The notes beneath the pieces are model-generated. The model did not search any database. It saw only the letters and a program-made list of their open reading frames with translations, and was not told the origin of the DNA. Made by a program: the position numbers and the translations under genes. This document shows, in pieces, positions 1-10,890 of a DNA stretch of 64,000 bases. Source of the DNA: Limnephilus marmoratus (Eukaryota; Arthropoda; Insecta; Trichoptera; Limnephilidae); contig OU862913.1 in assembly GCA_917880885.1 (NCBI GenBank), positions 5,704,001 through 5,768,000 of the forward strand. Direction: 5' to 3'. How positions within the stretch are numbered: the stretch's first letter is position 1; every line of letters starts with the position of its first letter.

Positions 1-765
1 GAAAAGTTATACGATGGGGCACTTGTTTTTTTTGAAGATGTTAAAGGAATATTTGTTATGATAATATCCAATGGTGGGTGGTATTGATCTAACGGTAATA
101 ATAATTCATCGGATAGTTCAACCATTATTTTCGAATCACTTGAAAACACTAAATCCAACATTCGATTGTTAAAGTTGAAAATCTTGTTTGATTGAGTTAG
201 TCCCAAGAATAAAGACATATCACGAATTTCACTGCATTTATCACACTGTAATTCTGCTTGGTTTGTAGCAGGTCCATTGTCATCTTGGCTGGTCCAGTTG
301 GGAAGGTTATAATCACCGGCAATAATGAATTTTGCTTTAGGATATTTGAATTTGAGTACTTCTATGTCATCAATGTGATTTTTATATGTTTGCAAATCAG
401 ATGCAGGTGGGATATAGACACAGCCGATAATAATTTTTCCATTAGGTATATTATACAAAAATTTGTTCAACACTTTTGTGTTTAACCGGTAATTTAGTAG
501 ATGATATATTCTTGGATACGCACAGCATCACACCTCCTCCGTTAGACTTTTTGCTCGTAATAGAATTTCGATCAGAACGATATGTGGTATAGTGATGTAG
601 GCCTAATTCAGACGAGCTGATGTCAGCATTTAACCATGTTTCAGTTAAAAACAGAATGTCGTGTGAGAAGATTGGGGAGTTAGTTTTAAGTTGGTGCAAT
701 TTTGTACGCATTCCCCGTACATTTTGATAATATCCTGTAAGTCTAGAAAATCTGTTCTGTTTGTT
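1..765 (-). pseudogene. LINE ORF2, endonuclease (EEP) domain, frameshifted
   Basis: This is the N-terminal endonuclease that would nick target DNA for target-primed reverse transcription. Visible motifs are YYQNVRGMRTK at the start, ILFLTETWLN (metal-binding Glu), CVYIPPAS, and GDYNLPNW near 310, the family's GD(F/Y)N motif. One frameshift lies in a T-rich run at about 455-460: the upstream frame ends ...SVEQIFV while similarity resumes one base out of phase as YNIPNGKIIIGCVYIPP. The rest of ORF2 is outside the window. Confidence 0.75.
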
Positions 766-767
766 TT

Positions 768-1104
768 TCAGTTTTTTGACAGAGTAGTTTTGTTAAAGAG
801 TATAAGTTTCGCCTGTTTGACTTCATCGAATTCTAATTTAATTGGCCTGGTTTTGTTTGGAATTTTACTTCCAAGCCTGTAAATTTTCACATCTTCTAGA
901 TTGAACTCGCTATTAATTTCACTAATAGCTGCTAATACCTTTTTTCCATCCTCCAAGACGCTCACCGTGGTAGAGTTAGAATTACATTCGGGGACGTTGA
1001 GTAAAATGACGTTCTTAGAGCGGGTCTTGCGTTCCTCAATCTCAGCGAACACGTCAAAAATTGGTGTTGTTTCCTGTGGTAATACTTTCTTTTCGATAAT
1101 TTTT
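768..1104 (-). pseudogene. LINE ORF1 C-terminal part (nucleic-acid-binding domain)
   Basis: The open frame runs from the truncation at about 1104 to a stop at 768, about 112 codons without a true N-terminus. It contains a stretch beginning EIEERKTRSKNVILLNVPE, which resembles the RRM-like core of L1/CR1-type ORF1 proteins that bind element RNA. A lysine-rich end, KLILFNKTTLSKN, follows. The annotated start is only an in-frame GTG, because the 5' part of the element is missing. The downstream ORF2 frame overlaps its end. Confidence 0.6.
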
Positions 1105-1119
1105 TAATATAAAAATAAT

Positions 1120-3166
1120 GTGTCAAAAAGTGAATTTTTTGTGAATTCTTTTGAATTTTTAGGGTTTACTTTGTCAGGTCAGGGCAAAAGTCCGTCTTTG
1201 TCGAAAGTTGAGAAAATTAAGTCTACTGGGTGTCCAGAAAATGTTACTCAACTAAAGTCATATTTGTCAATGTTAAATTTTTATAGGAATTTTATTCCTA
1301 TGTGTCCTACAGTGCTTGAACCACTTCATAATTTATTAAGAAAAAATCTAAAATGATGTTGGTCTGATGAATGCGAAAAGGCATTTGTAAATAGTAAGTC
1401 TCTTTTGTCAGATAAAACTATGTTAGTTTTATTTGATCCGTCAAAACCATTGTGTCTTACAGTCGATTCCAGTGCATACGGTGTCGGTTGTGTCTTAAGT
1501 CATGTCGTAAAGAATCAAGAATTTCCTATAGCTTTTGAGTCTGCAACATTAAATTCAGCTCAAAGAAATTATAGCCAATTGCACAAGGAAGCCCTTGCTA
1601 TTATTTTTGGAATTAAGAAATTTCACAAATATTTAATTGGTCGTCATTTTACGATATAAACTGATCATGCTCCATTGTTGTCTTTATTTGCTGAAAACAA
1701 AAAAGTCCCCGTTTTAGCAGCATCACGTCTTATAAGATGGTCTATAATATTGTCTGCATACAATTATAAATTGGAATATAAAAAAGGATTGAAAATTCCT
1801 CAAGCAGATGTAATGTCACGTTTGCCAAGTAAACAACAATTCAATACTGAGGAATGTAATTTTGTATACATGTCTACACCCTTAATTCCATTCTCAGAAG
1901 TTGAAAGTCATTCTGAAAAAGATGAAACATTATGTAAAGTCATTAAGTATGTTTCAATCGGTTGGATTGAAAACTTGTCAAGTCCAGAAATTAAAAAATA
2001 TTTCAAGTTTAAAAATTTACTGTCGGTCAAAGGAAAATATCTTTTATTTGGTGACAGAATTGTAATACCAGAATCTCTTAAGTCCAAAGTCCTAAATTTA
2101 ATACATTATGGTCATCCTGGTATAGTCAGATCAAAAATTCTTGCTCGTTCATATGTATGGTGGTTAGGTATGAATCAAGATATTGAAGATGTTATTTCTA
2201 GATGTGAAATGTGTCAGTCTGTACAAAATGCTAACAAAAATGTACGTCATAGTTGGCCTATTGCTGAAAGTCCATGGGAAAGAGTCCATCTGGATTTTTT
2301 TGATTTAAAAGGTTCAAAATACTTATTAGTTTGCGACTCATATTCAAAGTGGGTAGAATTTTTTTACATGAAAAATACCAAATATTCGGATTTGTTATCT
2401 AAATTAAGTGAAGTTTTTTCCAGATTCGCTTTTTCGAAAACTATTGTTTGTGATAATGGTCCCCCATTTTCATGCAAAGAATTTTCTAATTTTTGTAAAG
2501 AAAAATCAATTTAATTATTATTTTGTCCGCCGTATAATCCCGAGTCAAATGGATTAGCGGAACGGTCTGTTCAAACTTTCAAAAAAATATTAATTAAATT
2601 TATGTTTTCGAAAAATTCTAAATTTTTATCGCCAGCTCAACGTCTAATAGATTGTCTGTATAGTTATCGTTCCACTCCTACTTCTGTTACGGGTGTATCT
2701 CCAATGGCTAAAATATTTTCATATGAGCCACGTACACCACTACATATTTTGTCAGAAGAAAGTCATGTCAATAAAAGTAAACAATCACAAAATGTCAAAC
2801 AATCAACAAAAAATGCATTGAAAGAATTTAAAGAAAATGATAATGTTTTGGTCTATTTAAGACATGTGAAAGGTCCTATGAAATGGTTTCAGGGAACTGT
2901 TAAGTTGAAATTAAGTTCATGGGTGTATCTAATTCAATTAATCGGAGGAGAGGTGAAAAAGGTTCATGTTAACCAAATAAAAAAAAAGTTGTCTTAAGTC
3001 AAAATCAAGTTATGAGAATCCCGATGAATGGCAAGACTTTACAAGTCAGGAAAATGAAATTGTTATTGAACCTTTACCCAGCACTAGTGGAAATAATGAT
3101 ATTATAACTAGGTGTGGCAGAGTTGTGAAACCCCCTGTACGATTTAGTCATAGTGATTACTCTTAA
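1120..3166 (+). pseudogene. Ty3/gypsy pol remnant: RT thumb, RNase H, integrase
   Basis: Four segments share one frame. Region 1120-1350 is the RT thumb (EFLGFTLSGQGKSPS; LSMLNFYRNFIP). Region 1405-1830 is RNase H (CLTVDSSAYGVG; LHKEALAIIFGIKKFHKYL). Region 2095-2520 is integrase, with an HHCC finger (HYGHPG...CEMCQ) and catalytic Asp residues in HLDFF and VCDNGPPF. The catalytic Glu is in PPYNPESNGLAERS, and a C-terminal domain follows to 2997. In-frame stops are TGA 1354-1356, TAA 1657-1659 and TAA 2512-2514. An indel in the A run near 2978-2986 moves the last 55 codons (ending GRVVKPPVRFSHSDYS) into another frame. No active protein is possible. Confidence 0.88.
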
Positions 3167-3212
3167 GTTTCTTTGTCATTGTTATTTGGTTTGATATAAA
3201 AATAAAAAAAAT

Positions 3213-3388
3213 GGAAGGAGGAAAGGTTTGTTATGTTGGTAATAATAATAACCAGCTGTCAGATGCTGATAGTTGGCAGGTCTGTCGCGTCACTTGATGT
3301 ATAACCTTGAACTTGTCAACAGCGTCAATAAACGTCTTACAAATGAATCAGTTTCTGTGTTTAATTACGAAACCTCAAACATTATAAC
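3213..3388 (+). repeat. Polypurine tract and putative 3' LTR of the Ty3/gypsy element
   Basis: A purine run, GGAAGGAGGAAAGG (3213-3226), lies just before a segment starting TGTTATG at 3229. This is the usual plus-strand primer and LTR junction. An AATAAA-containing stretch lies near 3330. The right edge, near ATTATAAC at 3388, is set only by the approximate inverted match to TGTTAT, because no second LTR exists in the window for comparison. Confidence 0.55.
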
Positions 3389-4019
3389 CCCCATCATAAA
3401 TATCTACGGATCCAGGTAAGCTATTGAATTGATTTCAAATCCATTGTGTATTATTTTTAGATAAAAAATAGTTTAGGAAGGTTCCAGTGTCTAATCTGCT
3501 TCGGTTTCGGCTGTAGCTTTCTTTTCGATCTTACCCCTTGACATATTTCCCGGGGAAGATCGGAATATGACCCTTCCGACCTTACCCCTTTTGCGGTTTC
3601 CATACAAATAGCCACGTATTCTCAAACTAAGAGGTTCGTGAGGGCGCATTTGTGGTGGTGCTAGTGCAGGAACGAACTAAAGTCACAGCGCTGTACCGGG
3701 CGGACGCCGCTATTCCCGTAGATCATTCATATTAGAACATTTATATAAATTATATAATAGTTTAAAAAAATTTAAAATGTGTAGCTTTTAATTTTTTCAA
3801 GGTTGTTATGCCGCGGAACTACTGCAGAAAGACTGCTTTTATTTACTAATGAAGACATAAATAAAGAAGATCACAAAGTGTGGAATATCAGTTTCTACTC
3901 TAAATGACAGCGTTAAAGGGAAAATAGCTTCAAAGAGTGATACTCTTGGAAGACCAAATTATTTATGTTATTCTGATAAAAAAAAATATGCACAAGCTAC
4001 ATGTATGCTTTATAAATAC
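3389..4019. other. Anonymous intergenic DNA with GATCTTACCCC motifs
   Basis: No credible coding frame was seen. Variants of GATCTTACCCC occur at about 3527 and 3580 and again beyond the satellite near 5281 and 5462, so the satellite may be embedded in one degenerate repeat. Confidence 0.4.
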
Positions 4020-5150
4020 AGTAGAACCCCATTAATTCCACTGGACATTAAAAATAAAATTTGAAATCAACAAATTCCCGCGTAATTCGAAATTTCATGA
4101 AGAAAAAAATCGCCGAAAATCGAGTAATAATATGACTTATTCCCTTGTAAATCGAATTTTTAAGCGCTGCGATCGGCCCCACATTCGAAGTAAATTCATA
4201 AAGACACGATATTTTCCGAGTAAATCAAATTTTGCGGCCGGATAACGTCGCGGCGGTCCTTTTAAACTTATAAAAATGAGAAATATTACCGCTTAAAACG
4301 AATTTTCCCAGCCTATTTCCAACGCAGCCGGCCCTATGAATTCAGATACTCGAAGTAAATTCGTAAAAATATGATATATTTCGCGTTAATCGAAATATCG
4401 CGACCAAATCCCGTCGCGGCCGGCCCTCTAAATTCATATACTACCTATTCGAAATAAATTCACAAAAATACCGTAAGTAGGTAAGTTCCGGAATAAACGA
4501 CATTTGGCGGCCGAAACCCGTCGCAGGCAACCATTCAGATACCCATTCAAAATAATTACCTAAGAAAAGCGCATAACTTCCGCGTAAATAATATTTTTGC
4601 GGCTTATTATCGCCGCGGCCGGCTCTTCAAATTTAGATATTTGAAGTAAATTCGTGAAAATACCATATATTTTGCGTAAAGCGATATTTCGCGAACGAAT
4701 CCCATCACAGCCGGCCCTCTAAATTGAGATAGATACCTACCTATTGGAAATAAATTCATCAAATTCGATATATTTCAGCGTAAATCGAAATTTCGCTGCC
4801 GATTTCTATCGCAGCCGGTCACTCTAATTCAAATATTCGAAGTAAATTCGTAAAAATACCGTTAATTTCCGCGTAAATCAAATTTTGGCGGCTAATTACC
4901 GCCACGGCGCAAGCCCTTCAAAATTCGAATATTCAAAGTAAATTTATAACAATACTATAAATTTCTTTGTAAATCGAAATTTCGCAGCCAATTTCCATCG
5001 TAACCGTCCCATTAAATTAATATTTCGAAGAAAATTCGTAAAAATACGACATTCCAATGTTAACCAATTCAGATTTAGAAGATAATAATACGAATTAGGA
5101 CGATGTTAACCGCGTAAATCGACATTTTACGGCGTTTTACCACCACTGTC
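4020..5150. repeat. Decayed ~97-bp satellite-like tandem array
   Basis: The phrase ATTCGAAGTAAATTCGTAAA or close variants recurs at about 4186, 4348, 4446, 4543, 4641, 4745, 4836, 4934 and 5024, mostly 90-104 bp apart. Each unit also carries a TCGCGGCCGGC-like GC core and a CGTAAATCGAAATTTCGC phrase. Units have diverged by substitutions and small indels. No coding frame is evident. The GC-rich core in an AT-rich array is unusual. Confidence 0.75.
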
Positions 5151-5753
5151 TGTCAAATTCAGATTAACGAAAAAATAGATATATTTTTTGTTGGAGTTAT
5201 TTATAATTTTCCACTAAGTGGGCATTTAAAAAATATGTTTTTTCAGATCTTTTTTCCAAAACATTTTGAGAACACTTTGCCGATCTTACCCCGCAAGGGG
5301 GAAGACCGGTATACCAAACTTATAAATGGCCTATTTTTGTTGTATAGGTAAACAATTAAAATGTTACACATGCTAATTTGGCAACAAAAGGTAGGATGAA
5401 GTGTCGTTATTAGCAAATCTTACGTCTAATATGCTTAATTGCAATTTTAGAATGAATGCCGGTCTTGCCCCAAAAAATCCGGATATTACCCCACGTCGAA
5501 ACATAATTTACAGGAAGTTTTGATTGGCAGTTTTTGGGTGTTTTACTGTGGATAACTCAATTTATAAAAATTTTCTCACATAGTTAAGAGCTAAAGGTAA
5601 CATAATAAAATTAAAAAGTTTGCGGGAATACCACGAATTCTTCATTAAAAAATTCCAAAGTGGACCAATGATCAAAAAATTCATCCCGTCAAAAATGCAC
5701 ACGGACTAACCCCAACTCACCCTATATTGAATTATTTGGCGGACAGGAGATAA
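5151..5753. other. Anonymous AT-rich intergenic DNA
   Basis: No ORF, RNA gene or element end was recognised. It contains GATCTTACCCC-type motifs like those left of the satellite. Confidence 0.4.
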
Positions 5754-5826
5754 GCCGACGTAGCGCAGTGGTCAGGGCATTTGACCGGAAATCAGAAGGA
5801 CACGGGTTAGAGTCCCGTCGACGGCA
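5754..5826 (+). repeat. tRNA-like sequence, probably a SINE head or tRNA relic
   Basis: A 73-base stretch begins GCCGACG and ends CGACGGCA, so the ends pair as an acceptor stem with one mismatch. It contains a box A match TAGCGCAGTGG and a degenerate box B GGGTTAGAGTCCC. The anticodon loop CCGGAAA lacks the invariant U33 and box B is damaged, so a functional tRNA is unlikely. A SINE body could follow but no second copy was found. Confidence 0.5.
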
Positions 5827-5984
5827 TGTAACTTTTCTCGGAACATTTTTTCAATGTAGATGAGTGTTCCAGGCTATTGCTTATAATTATTAATAATTTA
5901 AAGTAGAATACAAACTTTTTATTTTTTTTATTCCAGTTAAAAGAAAATTATTTTCACTCATTTACCTAGAAATAATTATACACA

Positions 5985-6817
5985 TTAAGATTAAATAAAT
6001 ATTTCAATACAGCACTATTCTATTTCATTATTTTGTTTATCAAGAATAAATGTAAATAATTGTTTTTTTAAATTTACCCAGCTTCTTTTCTTTTTTAATG
6101 TCATTTGGGAGGCAATTATATAAGTTGCCCCCCTCGTAACCAATGGATTGTTTACCATAGTTAGTGTGGATGGTATTTAAATGTATGTTATCGCGTTGTC
6201 GTGTAAAGTGTTTGTGTATTTGGGACGTTTTAATGAATTCTGTGTTTGTGTGTACGAGATTATTTTGTATATAAGGAGACATGTATTGTATTCATATAGT
6301 TTTCTTAATGTTAATAGTTTTGTTTTCATATATAATTTTTTTGTGGGTGTTCTGGGCTTGTAATTAAATAATTTTTTGATTACCTTGTTTTGTATTCCCT
6401 GTAATTCATTTATGTGTGTTTCACATGCGTTTCCCCAGATTTCAATCAAATAATTTAAATGTGAGTGTATGAGACTATAATTTAAACTAACTTTTAATTT
6501 ATTTGGCAACAGATATGATAGCCGGCTAAATACGCTAATTAAGGGGATGATTTTATCTTTAATACCTTGTATGTGTTGTTTAAATGTCAAATGCTGATCA
6601 ATACACAGCCCAAGATATTTTTCCTGGATCAGGTTTTGCAAGTCGTTGTTTTCAATTTTTAAGGGTACATGAGGAGGAATTATTTTACGGGTTGAGCTTA
6701 AGATCATAATGTATCCTGTTTTTTTAACATTCATTGTTAAAACATTTGATTGGAGCCAACTATTGATTTTTTCTAGATCTGTTTGTGCATTTTCTAGAAC
6801 TTTTACTTCAGCTCCGC
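5985..6817 (-). pseudogene. 5'-truncated LINE: RT C-terminal region
   Basis: The minus strand encodes the C-terminal third of a non-LTR ORF2. Recognisable pieces are NSWLQSNVLTMNVKKTG, the post-catalytic EKYLGLCIDQHLTFKQHI and the terminal LYNCLPNDIKK that closes many Jockey/CR1-group proteins. The frame is shifted once near 6280, and the coding part ends at about 6040. The 5' cut at about 6817 is the usual result of incomplete reverse transcription. The YxDD catalytic region is absent, so it is inactive. Confidence 0.8.
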
Positions 6818-6954
6818 GTGTGAGGATGGGTCAGTGGGGGAAGTGAAGACTACTTAAAATGGAAGAAGATCTTGGAATATTTAAGTTTGATGACAAATTG
6901 TGGTAGCGTCGGGTGTGTCATTTTAAAATTATTACTATGAAGAGGGTATATAAC

Positions 6955-7275
6955 CAGAGAAAACCAGAAATACGTCATTTTTAAATCAGATTTTAGACGT
7001 GTTGACCATTTCCCACAAAAAATTGTAAATTGATTTCGAAAGATTGTTATTTTATCTATGAAACGCTTGTTTTAAATTTTGATTTTTTTTTTAGTATAAT
7101 AAGGTTATACCATAGGTCGTTGGCAAATTTGTTAAATTTTCAAAAAAGATTTTGTATCATACAACACCCATTTCAAATCATATATCTATGCAATAAAATA
7201 AATCAGTATACATATTATCTGGGAAACCCATGTTTCAGAACTTTAATTTTAGTTCAAATAAAATCATTAAAAAAT
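6955..7275. repeat. Dispersed repeat, copy 1 (second copy at 29720-30025)
   Basis: This stretch shares long near-identical phrases with 29720-30025, such as TTGGCAAATTTGTTAAATTTTC against TTGGCAGATTTGTTAAATTTTC (shared part TTTGTTAAATTTTC), and CATTTCAAATCATATA. Both copies are on the same strand. No coding capacity is seen, so it is an unclassified interspersed repeat, possibly a MITE. Confidence 0.65.
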
Positions 7276-8230
7276 ATATACGTACATGTGTTTCTTGACT
7301 AAAATTGGTCCTTTTGTGTATTTATTTGCGCACTTACAAACTTAAATATTTCAGATTTTTTTACATTCTTATTTAACCCGTCTGCTTGGTTCAATATATT
7401 TGCACCTCACAATCCGGAAGCCTCGGTTTCGGGCGTAAATTCTGAAACCGTCACTTTGGATTGAGATTGTAAAATATCTATGCAAGATAGCTTTCACATT
7501 TCATAGAAAATAAGAAGCATTATTTCGTTTTCTTTCTGGTTAAAAGAAAAATACATATGTTTACACGAGAGGAAGAGAGATATGAGTATTTCTCAAAATA
7601 AATGTACGTAACGAAAAGGTTGTTACGAAATATTGTTACAAAATAGTCCTAAGATGTAACTAAATAGTAAACATAAAGCTTGTTATACATATACAAAACA
7701 AAATTTTTAAATTTATTTTTTATTATTTATTTATTTAAAAAAATATAGTCTTTTTTAAATGTACGTAATTATCCTTTACTTTTTTATTTATTGTATATAC
7801 TACAAACAGGGGGGGGCCTTCAAAATGTCACGCTCCATACAAATGAGCGGCGGGTTGCTTAGGTTTTTGGTCACGGGGGGGGGGGGGGGGGGAGGGTTAA
7901 AAATTGCAAAAAGTTGGTCACGTAGTATAGGTACGTTCCCTAACACAATATTCAACTAATCTTTAGAAATTAAAGAACAGGCACTGTTTAAAACATTTAA
8001 AAATTTATTAATTTGAATCACTATCGAAATAGCTATTTTTAATTTGTGTTTATTTACAATTTGGTTTGTAGCTACTTTTTTATTACTTTCTTTTCTCTGG
8101 GATCTATTTTATTAAACTCTGTCTTTAAAGAATCTGTAATTAAATTTAGCAAAATTAGCAATTTTTTACCTTCTCTTTTTCTGCCATGGATACATTTGGT
8201 AAAGTTTCTTCTAAGAAACTTCTAATAATC
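7276..8230. other. Non-coding AT-rich DNA with an 18-base G run
   Basis: Nothing coding is seen. A homopolymer of 18 G lies at 7875-7892. The short frame spanning it is a low-complexity artefact. Confidence 0.4.
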
Positions 8231-8373
8231 TTTAATTAAATGAAGACAATATTAGCGAAACTCAATCAAAAATCTGAGACAGAAAAATCAGAAAAGATAT
8301 TAGCTCCGCTGGGACACGAACCCAGGACCTTTTGCTTACATGGCAAGAGCTCTACCGATTGAGCTACGGAACC
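8231..8373 (-). mobile_element. tRNA-derived SINE
   Basis: Read on the minus strand, 8373-8303 folds as a tRNA: acceptor GGTTCCG with CGGAGCT, box A TAGCTCAATCGGTAGAG, and a good box B GGGTTCGTGTCCC. The anticodon loop CATGTAA has A at position 33, so it is tRNA-like and not a functional tRNA. It continues without a break into a tail (TGATTTTTCTG...TTTAATTAAA) that recurs twice at 60.35-60.52 kb. A shared tail downstream of a tRNA head defines a SINE family. Confidence 0.8.
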
Positions 8374-9697
8374 CATATGAAATTCGGTCACTTTTAACTG
8401 TATCATACTTCGACTAAGAACTACAAACATTTTCTTTATTTCCTTACCGCACATATGGCTGCTATCTTTATATATGATTGCAAGATTCAACTCGAACTAA
8501 ATGCAATCTAGATAGTGTCTGGATAATTTTTTTATCAATTTTATTTTTAATACGCGACATCTATTGACTTTTCTGCAAGTCTAGGATGAATAATTAATTT
8601 GAGATTTTACTCATAAAGTTTAAAAAAATTAAAATAAATCTTCTAATAATCTTCTAAGAAGCTTTTTGCCTTCCGGCATTGGTTTTTGGGGGCATTTCAT
8701 TCCTAAAACTCCTTAAAAAGGTAATCCTATCGCCGGGATTATAAGAGTAAATATATTTATTTATTTATTTAAATAAGATTTTATAAAAGCTTGAGGCACT
8801 AATTCATAAAAATGCTTTCAATTTGAAAGGGGCAACTAACATACTTACAGACACACTTACTATGTAGTATTCTTAACGTGAGAATTTAAACAAATATGGA
8901 AAAATAACGCCGGACCACATGATACCTAATTGCTTAAATATGTTACTTACCGAAATTAAAACATGTACAAATGGTAAAACAAATATTATGTTGAAGAATT
9001 GGTTGGCCGAAAGAAATAATTTGTATTAGACTCTGACACAAAAAATTCTAACTGCATAATAAAATAAAATAAGTTTATTTATATCTTCAAAGTAAAAGCA
9101 TCCATTGACAAACTACTTAAAATAGTTTATTTGGACTTTTCTTTTTTCGATAAAATATTTATATTTTACTTCGTCTTTATAATAAATAAAATAAAAATCA
9201 GGTTGTAACTGTATACACTCAGCTTTATATTGTACTTTTTCGTTGCGTTACGAAATTCCTAATAAAAGTTACGAAATTGTAAGAAGAATTAGACAAAATG
9301 GGGTTATAAAAAGTCAATGGTTTCATAAAATTTAAAACTGTAAATATGTAAGCTTAGCAATGTTCATACTGCACGTATTACAAAAAGATGATTAAAAAAT
9401 TTTTGTGAAAAAAGGCTTTAATATTTCCTGTTACGAAATTGTAGTCCCACTAAAGAAACACGATGTTACTGATTTAAACAATGGGCCGTTTTCCGAGTAA
9501 TTCCAAAATATCCACGAGATGGCAGCACGGTGTTTAGCGGTCCTCCTGTCATCTAATTTGTGGACCAAATCTATGGACTGACGCACTGACGTCTTTCAAT
9601 GATTGATCTGTCATTTCGATAATTTGCAATTTGTTTTCCGACAAGTTTAGCCAAACAAAGTTTGCTCGATCTGTAAGTAAAATGCACAAAAAGTAAG
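8374..9697. other. Non-coding AT-rich DNA upstream of the METTL9 exons
   Basis: No convincing upstream METTL9 exon or element was found. The stretch is presumably intronic. Confidence 0.4.
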
Positions 9698-9807
9698 ATG
9701 CTGCTCTGAGCCACAGACCGTGCTGCTCAACGGCCTCGACGAGGCTCTCAACGGCGATGGACTCCTTATCGTAGCGCTGGTTCTGCCCTTCAAACCATAC
9801 GTTGAAT
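9698..9807 (+). CDS. METTL9: METTL9-like (DREV) methyltransferase, penultimate exon
   Basis: Read in the frame whose codons start at multiples of three, this exon encodes CCSEPQTVLLNGLDEAL followed by LLIVALVLPFKPYVE. The phrase ALVLPF.PYVE is a hallmark of METTL9/DREV, a Rossmann-fold methyltransferase that methylates histidines in HxH motifs. The exon ends ...GTTGAAT|GTAAGA, a good donor leaving phase 1. It rejoins the exon at 10540 in frame, giving YVEYESDHMAKER. The 5' boundary after TAAG at 9697 is inferred. The catalytic SAM-binding exons are not seen in the window. Confidence 0.75.
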
Positions 9808-9888
9808 GTAAGATATGGATTTTATTATACCTCTAATACTTTAACCGGTCTTTTAAATGTGATCAATTTTAAATAAGTGGTACTATAG

Positions 9889-10240
9889 CACCCTCAATCA
9901 GGGTATGTTGTGAGGCTGAACTGAATGGGGAAGGAAAGAATATGGGAAATGTGAAGGCTGGGAAATGCCTGGCTATTCACACCTGGTCACCTAACACAAC
10001 TATTGCCATTTCAAGCAATGTGTCCCTTCTAAATGGTGGTTTTTCACCGGATGTTTAAGGAAGGGCCTTAAAGAATGGATTTTTAATAAACATCTTGAAA
10101 AGACCACTATTAAATAAGGGAGGAGAGGGAAATATTGCATGAGAACAAGTCGAATGCTGCTGTCATCTACTGTGGATGGATGTTCAGCTCTTGTCCGGCG
10201 AATTTCTTGCTGGTGAACCGATACCAAAGGGATCTCATCA
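9889..10240. repeat. Intronic dispersed repeat (related copy at 16640-16860)
   Basis: Within the METTL9 intron, phrases such as CCTGGCTATTCA, CCATTTCAAGCAA and CTAAATGGTGG closely match 16640-16800 in the same order. The family is unclassified and no coding frame was seen. Confidence 0.55.
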
Positions 10241-10539
10241 ATTTATTAACATTATCTGCTACGTGTATTGCCTAGATCTGAATAACCAGCTAGTTACCAA
10301 TTTCCTCCAGACTCAAAAGCTGCTGTTTTGTTACTCTTAATTTTTCATTATTTTTGACATAGGTAAAAGCAAAGCTTAAATCTCAAAGCATAAAGCTCGA
10401 GGCAAAAATCTAATCGCTTAACATTCAAGCTTAAACTCAAAGCTTAAAGCATAATATTTAATTTCTCCCAACTATATCTAGGATATTGCACTGGTCGTCT
10501 TCTCTCGGATTCCTTGTACTATTCAATTATAATTTTCAG

Positions 10540-10772
10540 ACGAATCTGACCACATGGCGAAGGAGCGTCTGCCCATCCGAGGCCACACATTCGATGAGCA
10601 CGTGGAATCCTTCATCAGCTACTGCGCCACCACCGTGGGGCTCCAGGTCATGCAGTGGTCACGCTTGCCCTGCCTCTGCGAGGGGGACTTTAACCAGTCC
10701 TACCACTGGCTGAACGACTCCATCTTCATCATCAAAAAGGACCCAAATTTCCCCGACACCACGGCTGAATAG
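10540..10772 (+). CDS. METTL9: METTL9-like (DREV) methyltransferase, last exon
   Basis: A typical acceptor, ATTTTCAG, ends at 10539. The first two bases complete the codon begun in the previous exon. The exon then encodes ESDHMAKERLPIRGHTFDEH, SFISYCATTVGLQ, and the family signature WSRLPCLCEGDFNQSYHWL ending DSIFIIKKDPN. Vertebrate METTL9 has the similar [26 protein letters not shown] at its C-terminus, known from memory of the family. The stop is TAG at 10770-10772. The exon is much more GC-rich than its surroundings, as expected for conserved host coding sequence. Upstream exons probably lie left of the window or in unrecognised stretches of the large introns. Confidence 0.85.
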
Positions 10773-10865
10773 AAGTTTTAATAGGTTTACTTATATTACC
10801 TCTCACCTTTGTATTTTGATATCCCTCATCTGTGAAATAGATTATATTTCTATTGAACGTTTACA

Positions 10866-10871
10866 AATAAA
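10866..10871 (+). terminator. METTL9: Candidate poly(A) signal of the METTL9 gene
   Basis: AATAAA lies 94 bases past the stop codon and is followed by an A-rich stretch. It is the first canonical hexamer after the last exon. Confidence 0.55.
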
Positions 10872-10890
10872 ATTTTAGCATAGGAAAAAA

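Larger units (their letters stand above)
1..1107 (-). mobile_element. LINE fragment, 5'-truncated and running off the window start
   Basis: On the minus strand an ORF1-type protein is followed immediately by an apurinic-like endonuclease domain, the order of a two-ORF non-LTR retrotransposon. The 5' end is cut at about 1107, where the Ty3/gypsy sequence on the other strand begins. The RT domain would lie beyond base 1. The clade (Jockey/CR1 group) is inferred from the endonuclease motif style only. Confidence 0.8.
1108..3388 (+). mobile_element. Ty3/gypsy LTR retrotransposon, 3' half
   Basis: The order RT thumb, RNase H, integrase, polypurine tract and 3' LTR is typical of Ty3/gypsy. The 5' LTR, gag, protease and most of RT are absent. 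The left edge coincides with the truncated LINE at 1107, so a deletion or rearrangement joined the two. The remaining frame is interrupted mainly by point nonsense changes, so decay is moderate. Confidence 0.85.

Noticed and set aside
7759..7959. 66-codon frame
   Set aside because: It depends on an 18-base G run giving a poly-Gly stretch; no other support.
8303..8373. Functional tRNA gene on the minus strand
   Set aside because: Position 33 is A and the sequence continues into a repeated SINE tail, so it is a SINE head.
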